A stretch of DNA of 64,000 nucleotides from Latrodectus hesperus (taxonomy: Eukaryota > Arthropoda > Arachnida > Araneae > Theridiidae). Position numbers and translations under genes: made by a program. Position 1 is the first letter of the stretch. Every line of letters begins with the position of its first letter. The stretch is taken from assembly GCA_037975125.1 (NCBI GenBank), contig JAJQOW010000014.1, positions 19,795,484-19,859,483 of the forward strand, in the 5' to 3' direction. Positions 34,944 to 44,770 of this stretch are shown piece by piece. The notes below the pieces were generated by a model. It was not told the origin of the DNA. It saw nothing but the letters and a program-made list of their open reading frames with translations, and searched no databases.

Positions 34944-35476
34944 GAGTAAAATGGAAAATTCGGGACCTGACGGCACCACCCACCACCGAGTCCAACAAGG
35001 GGATGCAGACCAGCTGCACCAGTGCTAGCCAGGTCCTATACGCTCACAGTACATCCCTGAAGTGGCCTCCACCCTTAACGAGTCACCCAGTAGATGTACC
35101 GATCGCTTGATCCATAAAGCCGATTGATGTGCTGAGGACCACAACACACCTCCCGTTTACCTGAAGCAGAGGCCAAAGCAATGTGTTGGTCTCTGGAGGC
35201 CTCAATTACCAGGATCCTCCTTTCCAGGGACACGGGTCTCCACGCACGGCAAACACGTGGGTGATTTAGTCCCCAAGAGTAGCTAATAGCAACAGAGCGG
35301 CGAAAGCTACTCAAGGGGAGCCCTCAACCTCTTGCGAGGCAACCACACTGAGGGAGAAGAGGAAGAAAAAGCAGAAGATTAGAGGAGAGAAGAAAAGAAA
35401 GAAGAGGACAGATCACTAGGGTACCTCGGGATTGTGACACCCGTGTTTACCTAAAGAAGGTAAACCCCCTGAGGGG
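34944..35476 (-). promoter_or_regulatory. RT6 5' leader, complete
   Basis: 533 nt with the full set: terminal hairpins (about 35446-35476), pyrimidine tract (purine-rich on the plus strand, about 35349-35408), and two short upstream ORFs. Confidence 0.82.
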
Positions 35477-35490
35477 AATGTTATTGCTGG

Positions 35491-35611
35491 ACTTCAGGAA
35501 TGTTTCCTGAAGTGCAACGCATGCGGGGTTGTAGGCTGAAATTATAGACTTGATGTTATCATTATGAGAACGCAAACCATGGCAGTTCCAAGAAACAAAG
35601 GAAGTTATTAT
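35491..35611 (-). pseudogene. RT5 ORF2: pol, N-terminal start
   Basis: First 40 or so codons of the pol frame (WNCHGL, QETFL) up to the RT6 insertion. No ATG; the frame overlaps the ORF1 stop at 35608. Confidence 0.8.
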
Positions 35612-36719
35612 TGAATTTGAAAAGCTCCTTTCCCGGAGCTGGAAGGCATGTCATCTGACATCTCCTCGAGCGATAGATCATCGTCCGAGGGATGTAATGA
35701 AACAGCGTCAGCCTCCAGGGTTAAGGCTTTACGGGTGGATATTGAGGGCCTAATATTGCCCTCTTTAGCAGATTTTAATTTTAAAGCCTTTAGGGCTTTA
35801 GATTTTGCAATCGGAGCTTTTCTACGGGGAATGGTTGTGGAGGTTGATTTTGGCCTCTGTACAGATGTAAGGGGTAATTTTGTTATTGGAAGTGAAAGAG
35901 CATCAGTTTGTGTACATGTCGTTCTGGTGACCTTAGCAGCGACAGAAGCATAGTTAACTCCTGTTTGAGGTATACGTGATGTTACAGTACGTCTCGCCTC
36001 AGGATATGAACAATTGTTCTTAACTTTCATGGTTGTGATCTCCTTTTCCAGTATCCAGATAGGACAACTTCTAGCGTAGGAGGGGTGGTCACCCTTACAG
36101 TTGACGCACCTCTCCTTTACAGTACAAGACGAACTGTCGTGGCCAACTGCTGCGCAGCGAGCGCAAGTCAGTTTGCCCCTGCAAGCCGCTTTTGAGTGAC
36201 CAAATCTCTGGCACTGGAAACAACGCAAAGGATCTGGAATATACGGCCTAACGGATAGATGCATATACGCAGCTTTAATATGCTGCGGTAGGTCTGGCGT
36301 CGCAAATGTCAGTACGAGATATTTAGTATTGATAATCTGCCCATCGCGTCTGACAGTGATGCGTTTTACAGCACAGACCTTTTGATCTTTCAGATTTTCT
36401 AAGATCTCGTCCGTAGGCGTATTTAATAGATCCCTGGCGGATACCACACCACGAGAAAAGTTAAGGTTCAAATGAGGAGAGACAGACACCTCAATGTTAG
36501 CAAGCATATTCAAGTTGCTCATAGCGTTGGATCGTGCTTCTGATGCCACTTCAACCATTAAATCACCAGAACGCCGATATTTCCACTTACAGCTTTTTGG
36601 ATTAGGAAAGGAGATACACTATCGAAGGTACCCTCCTTCCTTTTCACAACATAAAACTTGGCTTGTGATAATAACAATGAGTGCTCCCGTGGGAGAGAAG
36701 AAAAAGTATTTCTTTCCAT
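35608..36719 (-). pseudogene. RT5 ORF1: gag, deletion frameshift
   Basis: ATG at 36719 (MERNTFSSLPREHSLLL). About 25 nt are missing near 36573 (ccagaacgccgatatt; other copies have an extra segment within KSIRKLRSG), which breaks the frame. The rest, 35608-36558, is open with all three zinc knuckles, the basic stretch and the acidic end. Confidence 0.85.
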
Positions 36720-36807
36720 ATTAAAAATGGAAAATTCGGGACCTGACGGCACCACCTACCATCGAGTCCAACAAGGGGATGCAGACCAGCTGCTCCAGTG
36801 CTAGCCA
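36720..36807 (-). promoter_or_regulatory. RT5 5' leader, 3' part only
   Basis: Only the 88 nt next to ORF1 are present, up to gtgctagcca. RT7 begins at the following GG. The remaining roughly 445 nt of leader should resume to the right of the window. Confidence 0.75.
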
Positions 36808-36867
36808 GGTTGGTTGGTTGGTTGGTTGGGTTTTCTGGCGCAAGGTCCAAGGAGGACAAGCTGCGCC
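36808..36867 (-). repeat. RT7 3' tail and 3'-terminal hairpin
   Basis: Hairpin at 36837-36867, loop CTCCT-like, then about five AACC units. The target read gccaggtcc, so GGT is shared between target and tail. Confidence 0.88.
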
Positions 36868-37048
36868 AAGTCTAAAATTATTATTTATTTACTTTACTTT
36901 ATTTATTTTTTTTTTTCAAAAAACCCAAATAACATTAAAATTTTAAAAAACAAAAATCAGTGTAAATATAATTTTAAAATCTTTTTATGAAATATAAAAA
37001 GCAAATAATAATTAAATATATATATATTTTAAAATTCATAATATATAT

Positions 37049-38475
37049 TTAAATAAAATTTAAGAAACCTATAGTTCTCAAAAATGCAAATAGGTTTCTA
37101 TGGGGTGGATCTCCCAATATATCCAATAAAGTTAAAATATCAGTTTTAAAAAAGTGTAAACGTAAATGGTTAAAATCTTGACATGAGATTAAAATATGAT
37201 ATACTGTGTAGGGTTCATCACACGTTTCACACCATGGACCCAACTCACTTAGAAATAAGTGCCTGTGTGTGAAACGTGTGTGTCCGATACGAAGGCGAGT
37301 CAAACGGACATCAGCACTTCGTAACGGTAAAACTGATAATGAGGTGAGGGATGAGAAAATACTATGGAGTTTGTTTCCGACCTGCAAGTTCCACGATTCC
37401 TGCCAAAGACCATATATAAATCTTTTTATAGCCTTTCTCACATCTGAGAGCGGAACCGATGGTAAAATTGGATCTTCAGCAGCCTTTGCAGCTGCATCCG
37501 CTCTCTCGTTTCCATCAAGACCCATGTGGCTTGGTATCCAACAAAATACAATTTCTTTTCTCTTGCCAGCAAGGGAATCTAATACTTTAAAAATTCTGGA
37601 CACAACTGGATGACATGTAACGCTATTGTTTTTCAAAGCCTCTAAAATACTCATGCTGTCAGTATAGATACAGTATTGAAGATAATCATCTGTATTCACA
37701 TGCTGAAGCGCATAATAAATAGCTGTGGCTTCAGCAGTAAAGATGGAGCAGGACAAATGTAGGCTGTAACTAAAAGTAATGTTATTGATAAAAATTCCAC
37801 AGCCGACATGTCCTGAGGTCTTAGATCCATCCGTGAATACAGGTTTGTAAGATTGGTTCTGACAGCTATGAGAAATATATAGCTGTTGAAAAACAATAGG
37901 TGTTGTGTCCGATTTTCTAAATTGAGCAAAAGTATTTATAAATGTATTTGTTGGTTCATACCAAGGTGGATAGAGATATTGGTCTATAGACTCTATCTGA
38001 ACATCACATAGGTCTGTGAGCCATAGATGTGATTTAGCTCGTGTGAGAAAAGGTGAGATGCTCATTGGTCGAGCATCAAAAAGTCTTTTAAGAGAGGCAT
38101 TAGGAATCATGGAACGTAGTGGGTGATGCGGGGTCGAAATAATTTTTGCATAATAATTGAGAGTTTGCTGCATTCGTCTCAGGTCCAACGGTAGTTGATG
38201 GCATACAACGTATAGACTCTGGACGGGTGATGTGCGGAATGCCCCAGAACATATCCTCAAAGCAGAGTGATGAACTGTGTCCAGTCTTCGTAAAACAGAA
38301 GATCTAGCTGATCCGTAAACAACACATCCGCAGTCAATGCGGGATAGAATCAATGACTGATAAATTCGAAGTAGTGATGTGCGATCTGCACCCCAAGATG
38401 TATTTGACAACACCTTGAGGATATTAAGCGATCGCTCACACTTCTTCCGCAAATGTAAAATATGCGGAAGAAAGG
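37049..38475 (-). CDS. RT7 ORF2: pol, thumb-RNase H part
   Basis: C-terminal 475 or so codons, from HLRKKCERSLNILKVLSNTS to the stop after FLRTIGFLNFI at 37049. RNase H residues: FTDGSKTSGHVG, TAEATAIYYAL, YTDSM, GNERADAAAKAAE. Zinc end CETCDEPYTVYHILISC. No stop inside. RT8 interrupts at the LTFLPH/ILHLRKK junction; the rest is at 49638-51891. Confidence 0.88.
38462..38475. repeat. Target-site duplication of RT8 (left copy)
   Basis: atgcggaagaaagg, 14 bp, exact second copy at 49624-49637. Target is RT7 ORF2, in opposite orientation. Confidence 0.95.
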
Positions 38476-39012
38476 CCCTCAGGGGGTTTACCTTCTTTAG
38501 GTAAACACGGGTGTCACAATCCCGAGGTACCCCAGTGATCTGTCCTCTTCTTTCTTTTCTTCTCTCCTCTACTCTACTCTTCTGCTTTTTCTTCCTCTTC
38601 TCCCTCAGCGTGGTTGCCTCGTAAGAGGTTGAGGGCTCCCCTTGAGTAGCTTTCGCCGCTCTGTTGCTATTAGCTACTCTTGAGGACTAAATCACCCACG
38701 TGTTTGCCGTGCGTGGAGACCCGTGTCCCTGGAAAGGAGGGTCCTGGTAATTGAGGCCCCCAGAGACCAACACATTACTTTGGCCTCTGCTTCAGGTAAA
38801 CGGGAGGTGTGTTGTGGTCCTCAGCACATCAATCGGCTTTATGGATCAAGCGATCGGTACATCTACTGGGTGACTCGTTAAGGGTGGAGGCCACTTCAGG
38901 GATGTACTGTGAGCGTATAGGACCTGACTAGCACTGGTGCAGCTGGTCTGCATCCCCTTGTTGGACTCGGTGGTGGGTGGTGCCGTCAGGTCCCGAAATT
39001 TCCATCTTTATT
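38476..39012 (+). promoter_or_regulatory. RT8 5' leader: terminal hairpins, pyrimidine tract, two uORFs
   Basis: 537 nt. In order: CCCTCAGGG mini-hairpin (38476-38484); GTTTACC-TTCTTTA-GGTAAAC hairpin (38486-38506), 7 bp perfect; CGGG/CCCG hairpin (38508-38524); a tract of about 66 nt, nearly all C and T (38541-38606), ending in CAG, which looks like a 3' splice site; two tiny upstream ORFs, 38841-38873 (MDQAIGTSTG) and 38902-38931 (MYCERIGPD), before the gag ATG at 39013. Other leaders share all of this. The leader should hold the internal promoter, but no core promoter motif can be assigned from sequence alone. Confidence 0.78.
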
Positions 39013-39240
39013 ATGGAATCATTATTCTCTTCTCTCCCACGGGAGCATACATTGAAACATTTGAAAGCCAAATTTTATATTGTGAAGCGAAAGGAGGGTA
39101 CATTTGATAATGTATCCCCTTTCCTAATCCAGAAAGGTATTTCTGGCAATATCGGCGAAGTGAAGAGCATCCGGAAGCTTCGTTCTGGTGATTTGATGAT
39201 AGAAGTTGCTTCAGATGCACAAGCAACTCTGATTGGCAAC
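39013..39240 (+). CDS. RT8 ORF1: gag, N-terminal part
   Basis: First 76 codons from the ATG of MESLFSSLPREHTLKHLKA to LIGN, where RT9 is inserted. The frame is open for 12 codons upstream of the ATG (GPEISIFI), but only through GTG codons. Continues at 44771. Confidence 0.9.
39230..39240. repeat. Target-site duplication of RT9 (left copy)
   Basis: tgattggcaac, 11 bp (12 if the preceding C is counted), exact second copy at 44760-44770. Target is RT8 ORF1. Confidence 0.94.
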
Positions 39241-39772
39241 CCCCTCAGGGGGTTTACCTTCTTTAGGTAAACACGGGTGTCACAATCCCGAGGTACCCTA
39301 GTGATCTGTCCTCTTTCCTTTTTTTCTCTCTCCTCTACTCTTCTGCTTTTTCTTCCTCTTCTCCCTCAGTGTGGTTGCCTCGCAAGAGGTTGAGGGCTCC
39401 CCTTGAGTAGCTTTCGCCGCTCTGTTGCTATTAGCTACTCTTGAGGACTAAATCACCCACGTGTTTGCCGTGCGTGGAGACCCGTGTCCCTGGAAAGGAG
39501 GGTCCTGGTAATTGAGGCCCCAGAGACCAACACATTACTTTGGCCTCTGCTTCAGGTAAACGGGAGGTGTGTTGTGGTCCTCAGCACATCAATCGGCTTT
39601 ATGGATCAAGCGATCGGTACATCTACTGGATGACTCGTTAAGGGTGGAGGCCATCTCAGGGATGTACTGTGAGCGTATAGGACCTGGCTAGCACTGGTGC
39701 AGCTGGTCTGCATCCCCTTGTTGGACTCGGTGGTGGGTGGTGCCGTCAGGTCCCGAATTTTCCATTTTAAAT
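39241..39772 (+). promoter_or_regulatory. RT9 5' leader, complete
   Basis: 532 nt starting CCCCTCAGGGGGTTTACC, with the same hairpins as RT8, a pyrimidine tract (about 39306-39369) ending in CAG, and the two short upstream ORFs. Confidence 0.82.
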
Positions 39773-40823
39773 ATGGAAATGAATATTTCTATTCTCCCAC
39801 GGGAGCATACTTTATCTTTACTAAATGCAAAGTTTTATGTAATCAAAAGGAAAGAGGGTACTTTTGATACAGTATCCCCTTTCCTCACTCAAAAAGCTAT
39901 TGCAGGCACGATCGGAGATGTGAAGAGCATCAGAAAATTACGTTCTGGCGAACTAATGGTAGAAGTCGCATCACAAACACAAGCAACCTCGATTGCTAAT
40001 ATGAATATGCTAGCTACCCTTGAGGTGTCTGTCTCGCCTCATACAAATCTTAACTTTTCTCGTGGTGTGATATCCGCCAAGGATTTGCTTAACACGCCTA
40101 CGGATGAGATACTTGAAAATCTTAAAGATCAGAAGGTCTGCGCTGTAAAACGCATTACTGTCAGGAGAGATGATAAAGTTATTAATACTAAACATCTGAT
40201 CCTGACATTTGCGACGCCAGACCTACCGCAGCATATTAATGCTGCGTATATGCATCTCTCCGTTAGGCCATTTATTCCAAATCCTTTGCGTTGTTTCCAG
40301 TGCCAGAGATTTGGTCACTCTAAAGCGGCATGCAGAGGCAAACTGACTTGCGCTCGCTGCGCAGCAGTTGGCCACGACAGTTCGTCCTGTACTGCAAAGG
40401 AGAGGTGTGTCAACTGTAAAGGTGACCACCCCTCCTACGCTAGAAGTTGTCCTATCTGGATACTGGAGAAGGAGATCACAACCACGAAAGTTAAAAATAA
40501 CTGTTCATATGCTGAGGCGAGACGGGCTGTTACAGCTCGAACACCTCAAGTAGGAATCAGCTATGCGACATCCAAAGCCAAAATCGACATCCACATCAAC
40601 TACACGTAGAAAAGCTCCGATGGCTAAATCCAAAGCCCTGAAGGCCTTAAAACTAAAATCTGCTAAGGAGGGCATTTTTAGGCCCTCCATATCCACCCGT
40701 AAAGCCTTAACCCTGGAGGCTGACGCTGTTTCATTACATCCCTCGGACGATGATCTATCGCTCGAGGAGATGTCAGATGACATGCCTTCCAGCTCCGGGA
40801 AAGGAGCTTTTCAAATTCAATAA
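39773..40823 (+). pseudogene. RT9 ORF1: gag with an internal deletion
   Basis: ATG at 39773 (MEMNISILPREHTLSLLNA). Open through the N-terminal region and the three zinc knuckles to about 40568. There, roughly 90 nt are missing (gctatgcgacatccaaagcc; other copies have the VTRTTSTQTDALSLP segment between), which changes the frame and gives a stop at 40609. The Lys-rich and acidic end remains readable in another frame to 40823. The truncated gag would keep the RNA-binding half. Confidence 0.9.
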
Positions 40824-43800
40824 TAACTTCCTTTGTTTCTTGGAACTGCCATGGTTTGCGTTCTCATAATGATGACATCAAGTCTATAATTTCAGCCTAC
40901 AACCCCGCATGTGTTGCGCTTCAGGAAACATTCCTGAAGTCTAGCAATAACTTTTACATGCGTGGGTTTAAAAGCTTTAGAAATGACTGTGGTGACGATG
41001 GTGCAGTGTCTGGAGGAGTTTGCATTTTAACATCCAACAACTATCCCAGCACTGCCCAGCATTTAAATACTACACTACAGGCTGTAGCTGTGCGAATTCA
41101 CACATCATGCTTGTTGACAGTCTGTAGTTCGTATTTGCCACCACACGATGTCATCCGCCAAGAGGAACTCGATGCATTAATAGATCAGCTGCCAACACCA
41201 TTTCTACTGTTAGGTGACTTTAACGGGCATAATTCTTTGTGGGGAAATGATGATACAAATTCTCGCGGTCGGCAGATAGAGCAGTTTATTTCAGATAACA
41301 GTCTCTGTCTGCTTAATACCGACGAGAAAACATATTTCCATATACCCACAAGAACATTCCATTCTCTCGATCTGGCCATTTGTTCACCATCTCTTCTGCC
41401 ATTGTTAAATTTAACAGTAGGAAATGATCTTTTCAACAGCGATCATTTTCCTCTCGTCATCTCCCAGACTGGAGGTAGTAGTGTAGGACAACGCCTACCT
41501 ACTTACGTGTACAGTCGGGCAGATTGGACATTATTTTCGCAATTGGCAGTTGTTGATGATGCAATGGTTATGATCGAAAATATTGCTATTGCCGTCAGTA
41601 AAGTCACTGAAACAATTAAGAATGCAGCTGATGCATCAATTCCTAAGAGTTCCTCTACACCACACAGACGTTGCAAACCTTGGTGGAATGATGAATGTCA
41701 AAACACCTATAAGAAACAGAGGAAGTTATGGGGGCTATTCAGAAGATACCCCACAACGGAGAATCTTATCGCCTTTAAGAGAGCAAAAGCATTAGCTCGC
41801 AGAGCTCGTCGTCGAAGTCAGAAGGAATCCTGGTCTCGCTACGTATCCTCAATTACTTCTTCCACATCCAGTAAACAGTTGTGGAGAAGAGTGAAAGCAG
41901 CCAATGGAATCTATAGAGAATTTTCTATTCCTATTTTGAAATCCGGAGCTGCTATATACTCTTCTCCTAAGGACATCGCTAACGTCCTTGGTGAAACCTT
42001 TACTAGCGTCTCAAGCAACGACTCTTATAGTCCTTCGTTCTTAAGGACAAAGAGTCGTGCTGAGAGAACACCAATTCGTTTCAACCATGGACAAGCTTTG
42101 CCTTACAACTGTGAATTTCGGATGTTGGAATTGAAGAGAGCATTACAGCAGGCCCATGATACTAGCCCAGGACCAGATGGAATCAGCTATCAAATGCTTC
42201 GTCATTTAAGTCCAGATTCCCTGTTGAACTTACTTTATCTATTCAATAGGATCTGGACTGAAAATAAATTTCCATCACTTTGGAGCGAAGCAATAGTGAT
42301 TCCAATCCTTAAGGCTGGTAAGGATCCTTCTGTTCCTTCAAGTTATCGACCAATAGCTCTGACGAGTTGCTTGTGTAAGACTCTCGAACGTATGGTCAAT
42401 GCCCGCCTCACCTATGTCTTAGAAATAAATAAATATATCCATATCAATCAGAGTGGCTTCCGTAAAGGAAGGTCCACTCTTGATAATATTACATACTTGG
42501 AAACGCAGATCCGCAATGCATTTGTGCGGAGGAATCATCTCGTTTCCATTTTCTTCGACATAGAGAAGGCTTATGACCGTACGTGGCGTTATGGAATTCT
42601 CCGTAGGATGTATGATTTTGGCTTTAGGGGTAATTTGCCGATATTTATACAAAACTTTTTACGCTCCCGTGGTTTTAAAGTTCGTATTGGTACGTTTTTG
42701 TCCAATACTTTTAACCAACCTGAAGGTGTTCCTCAGGGAAGTATTTTAAGTGTCACCCTTTTTAATCTTCATATCAGTAGCATACTTCATCAACTTTCAC
42801 CTCATGTGCATGGCACCTTATACGTTGATGACCTGCAAATATCTTGTGAAGGGTCTAACATGAATTTAATTGAGAGACAATTACAAACATCAGTTAATAA
42901 AATTGCTGCATGGTGTGCTGAGAATGGCCATACATTATCTCCTAGCAAGAGCAATTGTGTCCATTTCTGCAGGAAGACTAGCCTCCACAATGATCCCGTC
43001 ATTCGTATAAACAACACACCTATACCAGTAGTCAGTGAGGTAAAATTCCTCGGAGTGATATTTGACCGTAAATTAACCTTTCTTCCGCATATATTATATT
43101 TGCGGAAGAAGTGCGAGCGATCGCTCAATATCCTCAAGGTGCTTTCAAATACATCTTGGGGTGCTGATCGCACGTCACTCCTCCGAGTTTACCAATCACT
43201 TATTTTATCCCGCATAGACTACGGTAGTGTTGTTTACGGATCCGCTAGGTCTTCAGTTTTACGCAGACTGGACACAGTTCATCACTCTGCTTTGAGGGTA
43301 TGCTCTGGGGCCTTCCGCACATCCCCCGTCCAGAGTCTATACGTGATTTGCCATCAATTACCGTTAGACCTGAGACGTATGCAGCAGTCTCTCAGTTATT
43401 ATGTTAAGATCATGTCGACCCCTGACCATCTACTACATTCCATGATACCTAATGCCTCAATTAAAAGACTATATGATGCTCGTCCAATGAGCATCCCACC
43501 TTTACTCACAAGAGCCAAATCACATCTCTGGCTCGCAGACCTATGTGATGTTCGGATAGAGTCAATTAATCAATTTCTCTATCCACCTTGGTATGAACCA
43601 ACAAATACTTTTATAAATACCTTTGCTCAGTTTAAAAAATCCGACACAACACCTATTGTTTTTCAGCAGCTATACTTTTCTCATCGCTGTCAGTATCAAT
43701 CATATAAACCTGTATTCACAGATGGTTCTAAAACAGCAGGACATGTGGGCTGTGGAATTTTTATTAATAATACAGATTTTAATTACAGCCTACATCCATC

Positions 43801-44503
43801 CTGCTCCATCTTTACTGCTGAAGCAACCGCAATCTATTACGCGCTTCAGCATGTGAATACAGACGATTATCATCAATATCGTATATATACTGACAGCATG
43901 AGTATTATTGAAGCTTTGAAAAACAATAGTGTTATCTGTCATCCTGTTGTGTCGAGAGTTTTTAAAGCATTGGATTCCCTTGCTGGCAAGGGAAAAGAAA
44001 TTGTATTTTGTTGGGTACCAAGCCACATGGGTCTTGAAGGCAATGAGAGAGCAGATGCAGCTGCAAAGGCTGCGTCAGATCCAATTTTACCATCGGTTCC
44101 TCTCTCAGATGTGAGAAAGGTTATAAAAAGTTTTATATATGGTCTTTGGCAGGAATCATGGAACTTGCAGGTCGTCAACAAATTACATACCATTTTTCCA
44201 TCCCTCACTTCATTATCAGTTTTACCGATACGAAGAGCTGATGTAAGATTAACTCGCCTTCGTATCGGACACACACGTTTCACACACAAACATTTATTTT
44301 TAAATGAACTAAATCCATGGTGTGAAACGTGTGATGAACCATTTACTATTTATCACATTTTAATCTCATGTTCCACTTTTAACGTCTACCGTTTTAAATT
44401 TTTTAAAACAAACCTTTTAACTATGTTTGATTTGCTGGGGGAACCACCCCACAGAAACCTATTTGCTTATTTAAGAGCAATAGGTTTTTTAAATTTTATA
44501 TAA
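40820..44503 (+). CDS. RT9 ORF2: pol (EN-RT-RNase H-CCHC), intact
   Basis: 1,215 aa from the TTG at 40856 to the stop at 44503; the frame is open upstream into the gag end without any ATG before WNCHGL. Endonuclease: QETFL, LLGDFNGH, NSDHFPLVI. RT: SPGPDGISYQML, QSGFRKGRSTLDNI, FFDIEKAYDRTW, GVPQGSIL, YVDD. RNase H: FTDGSKTAGHVG, TAEATAIYYAL, YTDSM, GNERADAAAK. Zinc end CETCDEPFTIYHILISC. All checked catalytic residues are present. In contrast to RT8 and RT3, there is no TGA just before the ATA, so here a -1 shift out of gag would also be possible. Confidence 0.95.
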   Translation: MITSFVSWNCHGLRSHNDDIKSIISAYNPACVALQETFLKSSNNFYMRGFKSFRNDCGDDGAVSGGVCILTSNNYPSTAQHLNTTLQAVAVRIHTSCLLTVCSSYLPPHDVIRQEELDALIDQLPTPFLLLGDFNGHNSLWGNDDTNSRGRQIEQFISDNSLCLLNTDEKTYFHIPTRTFHSLDLAICSPSLLPLLNLTVGNDLFNSDHFPLVISQTGGSSVGQRLPTYVYSRADWTLFSQLAVVDDAMVMIENIAIAVSKVTETIKNAADASIPKSSSTPHRRCKPWWNDECQNTYKKQRKLWGLFRRYPTTENLIAFKRAKALARRARRRSQKESWSRYVSSITSSTSSKQLWRRVKAANGIYREFSIPILKSGAAIYSSPKDIANVLGETFTSVSSNDSYSPSFLRTKSRAERTPIRFNHGQALPYNCEFRMLELKRALQQAHDTSPGPDGISYQMLRHLSPDSLLNLLYLFNRIWTENKFPSLWSEAIVIPILKAGKDPSVPSSYRPIALTSCLCKTLERMVNARLTYVLEINKYIHINQSGFRKGRSTLDNITYLETQIRNAFVRRNHLVSIFFDIEKAYDRTWRYGILRRMYDFGFRGNLPIFIQNFLRSRGFKVRIGTFLSNTFNQPEGVPQGSILSVTLFNLHISSILHQLSPHVHGTLYVDDLQISCEGSNMNLIERQLQTSVNKIAAWCAENGHTLSPSKSNCVHFCRKTSLHNDPVIRINNTPIPVVSEVKFLGVIFDRKLTFLPHILYLRKKCERSLNILKVLSNTSWGADRTSLLRVYQSLILSRIDYGSVVYGSARSSVLRRLDTVHHSALRVCSGAFRTSPVQSLYVICHQLPLDLRRMQQSLSYYVKIMSTPDHLLHSMIPNASIKRLYDARPMSIPPLLTRAKSHLWLADLCDVRIESINQFLYPPWYEPTNTFINTFAQFKKSDTTPIVFQQLYFSHRCQYQSYKPVFTDGSKTAGHVGCGIFINNTDFNYSLHPSCSIFTAEATAIYYALQHVNTDDYHQYRIYTDSMSIIEALKNNSVICHPVVSRVFKALDSLAGKGKEIVFCWVPSHMGLEGNERADAAAKAASDPILPSVPLSDVRKVIKSFIYGLWQESWNLQVVNKLHTIFPSLTSLSVLPIRRADVRLTRLRIGHTRFTHKHLFLNELNPWCETCDEPFTIYHILISCSTFNVYRFKFFKTNLLTMFDLLGEPPHRNLFAYLRAIGFLNFI

Positions 44504-44710
44504 TTACTAAATTTATATTTATACATTTTAAAATTTATATATATTTGAATTTTTTATGTTCTATTATATATGGATTTTAAAATAATTTCTACACTAATTT
44601 TTGTTTTTTAAAATTTTAATGTTGCTTGGGTTTTCAAAGGAAATACATATTTATAAATAAAATAAAAAAAGTAAATAATATAAAATATATTCTTCGAAAA
44701 ATTTATTCTT

Positions 44711-44759
44711 GGCGCAGCATGTCCATCTTTGGACCTTGCGCCATAAAACCCAACCAACC
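44711..44759 (+). repeat. RT9 3'-terminal hairpin and tail
   Basis: Hairpin at 44711-44742, loop ATCTTT, then CATAAAACCCAACCAACC: only two AACC units. Confidence 0.9.
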
Positions 44760-44770
44760 TGATTGGCAAC

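Larger units (their letters stand above)
30053..35476 (-). mobile_element. RT6: full-length LINE copy with internal deletions
   Basis: 5,424 bp with both termini and a 14-bp duplication in RT5. Two internal deletions: about 165-170 bp at 31672, within the RT/thumb region, and about 18 bp at 32007. At 31672 the sequence also switches subgroup: the 3' side is nearly identical to RT7 (RRMQQTLNYYAKIISTPHH), while the 5' side resembles RT1, RT8 and RT9 (RIGTSLSNTFNQPEG). RT6 is probably a chimera. Confidence 0.95.
26244..36807 (-). mobile_element. RT5: LINE copy, split by RT6 and cut by RT7
   Basis: Visible in two parts, 26244-30052 and 35491-36807. The rest of its leader should lie to the right of the window, because RT7 inserted in it at 36807/36808. 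The tail is short (two units) and adjoins host DNA at 26243. Several frameshifts and a deletion in both ORFs make this one of the more decayed copies. Its sequence is closest to RT3 (LPIFLQNFLCSRGF, FVDD, GFIHNI). Confidence 0.93.
39241..44759 (+). mobile_element. RT9: full-length LINE copy, uninterrupted
   Basis: 5,519 bp, same orientation as its target RT8, with both ends and an 11-bp duplication; innermost and hence youngest of the RT5-RT7-RT8-RT9 chain. ORF2 is open; ORF1 has lost about 90 nt. Its pol changes subgroup partway: the RT half resembles RT1 and RT8, while the part after about 43,200 (DYGSVVYGSARSS, RRMQQSLSYY) resembles RT3 and RT5. Confidence 0.96.

Noticed and set aside
38476..38530. 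HDV-like self-cleaving ribozyme at the 5' end, as known for R2 and some other LINEs
   Set aside because: The end starts with a C run and folds as simple consecutive local hairpins. I could not find the nested double pseudoknot. A covariance-model search would settle it.
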